64,000 nucleotides of DNA from Pelodera strongyloides (lineage: Eukaryota > Nematoda > Chromadorea > Rhabditida > Rhabditidae). The position numbers were made by a program, and so were the translations under genes. The notes beneath the pieces were generated by a model. That model searched no databases. It was not told where the DNA came from and saw only the letters and a list, made by a program, of their open reading frames with translations. The stretch spans positions 1 through 64,000 of the forward strand of contig JAANDG010000031.1 of the NCBI GenBank assembly GCA_036852015.1, read 5' to 3'. Positions 63,304-64,000 of the stretch are shown here, in pieces (the stretch's first letter is position 1; the number at the start of each line of letters is the position of its first letter).

Positions 63304-63448
63304 ACACAGAGAACCGATGAGTTGCGCGCCGCCATTTCAGGACACAAAATGCGCGCCGCAAAGGAATGGGAATGGGAAACAAAATGCGCGCCGAATAGGA
63401 ATGGGGCGCAACATGCGCGCGGATCCGGTGCGGGAAACACTTTTCTTG
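63304..63448. repeat. GC-rich minisatellite with GCGCGCC units (copy 2)
   Basis: GATGAGTTGCGCGCCGC opens the block as at 26958, followed by units with AAAATGCGCGCCGCAAAGGA and ATGGGGCGCAACATGCGCGC, ending GGGAAACACTTTTC in both copies. Indels between copies are not all multiples of three, arguing against coding. The block runs straight into retrotransposon sequence. Confidence 0.75.
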
Positions 63449-63449
63449 G

Positions 63450-63917
63450 TAGGTCGCCGTACCTGAAAAGTGAGATTGACGCTATTGAAAAGGTACAGCG
63501 GCGTTTTACTAAACGTGTGCTTCGTAGAATTGACAATGACTATTATAACTCGTTTTCCTATTCTGAACGTCTTGTTGTTTTTGGTCTCAAATCTCTCCAT
63601 CATCGTAGAATTTTGTTCGATCTCATTGAATGTTTCAAAATTGTCCGAGGTTATAATGCACATCCGGTTTTGGCAAACATGTTTCAGGTGAATCACAGAC
63701 CACGTCGAAATGGTAACTTAACTCTTTAACTCTTATTCAGGATTCTGTTAAACTTACCCAGTCTCTGTTCTCGTTTAAGCACAGGGCCACTCGTTTGTGG
63801 AACCTACTTCCTGATAGTATTGTTCTTTCGAGTTCCGTTGATTCGTTTAAAACCCGCATTGACGAGCTTGATCTAATCGAGCTTTATGAAGTAGCAAATA
63901 GAAACATTCACCCTTAG
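63450..63917 (+). pseudogene. 5'-truncated non-LTR retrotransposon, end of reverse-transcriptase ORF
   Basis: The translation shows the characteristic C-terminal tail of ORF2 proteins of the jockey/CR1/L2-like non-LTR group: IEKVQRRFTKRVLRR, then YSERLVVFGLKSLHHRR, LIECFKIVRGY and NHRPRRNG. After a TAA at 63727-63729 the homology resumes in another frame with HRATRLWNLLPDSIV, SSSVDSFKTRIDEL and a final stop at 63915-63917. So there is at least one frameshift or small deletion near 63720, and nothing of the polymerase palm or endonuclease is present. A (TTG)n-like tail follows to the window edge, typical of a 3' terminus. Its 5' breakpoint abuts the GC-rich minisatellite. Confidence 0.85.
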
Positions 63918-64000
63918 TTATTCACATGTACCTTCATTCCTTTGTGCTTTGTTACTCTCATTGTTATTTGTTTTGTTGTTGTTGTTGTTGTTGTATTATT

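Noticed and set aside
63450..63917. Intact retrotransposon protein
   Set aside because: Only the extreme C-terminal tail remains, with a stop and a frame change near 63727.

Overview
This is eukaryotic, metazoan nuclear DNA. The genes are split into many short exons, with GT-AG introns plus two probable GC-AG introns, and the sequence is AT-rich and crowded with microsatellites and small transposable elements. Three genes have a good 3' splice acceptor only 1 to 5 bases before the start codon and a fourth has one 30 bases before it. That pattern is typical of animals that add a spliced leader, such as nematodes, but no leader gene is visible, so a nematode or similar small invertebrate is an inference only.

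Layout. (1) 1-159, plus strand: the last coding exon of an unidentified gene. (2) 297-1888, minus: a C2H2 zinc-finger protein whose C-terminal half resembles the DNA-binding part of Mutator-like transposases. (3) 5054-7104, minus: complete mitochondrial glycine cleavage H protein, five exons. (4) 11252-25915, plus: complete PRP4 pre-mRNA splicing kinase, 26 exons, 948 residues. (5) 27653-30500 and beyond, plus: a claudin/PMP22-like four-span membrane protein with an unresolved last exon. (6) 33140-41193, minus: complete ELMO/CED-12, 18 exons, 693 residues. (7) 43724-54414, minus: casein kinase 1 gamma, 13 exons found, with the extreme N-terminal exon missing. (8) 63450-63917, plus: the 3' end of a frameshifted non-LTR retrotransposon. 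About 9 kb (54.4-63.4 kb) has no gene I can support.

The genes do not form one pathway. H protein is mitochondrial glycine catabolism; PRP4 kinase acts in the spliceosome; ELMO works with a DOCK protein to activate Rac in engulfment and migration; CK1 gamma is a membrane-anchored kinase known from Wnt signalling. Gene order is ordinary metazoan mixing, with no compact operon spacing.

The unusual content is the repeat landscape. One family of about 180-bp terminal-inverted-repeat elements with TTAA at both ends occurs about 18 times, mostly in introns and often within 12-50 bases of an exon. Two further families (about 100-170 bp and 458-459 bp) share the TTAA/CTTTAA ends. Several carry a POU-type octamer, ATGCAAAT. 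There is also a large fold-back element built from CTACCCC blocks, six degenerate tRNA-like segments (one inside an inverted repeat), and other palindromic elements. I found no phage, plasmid, CRISPR array or evident novel enzyme system.
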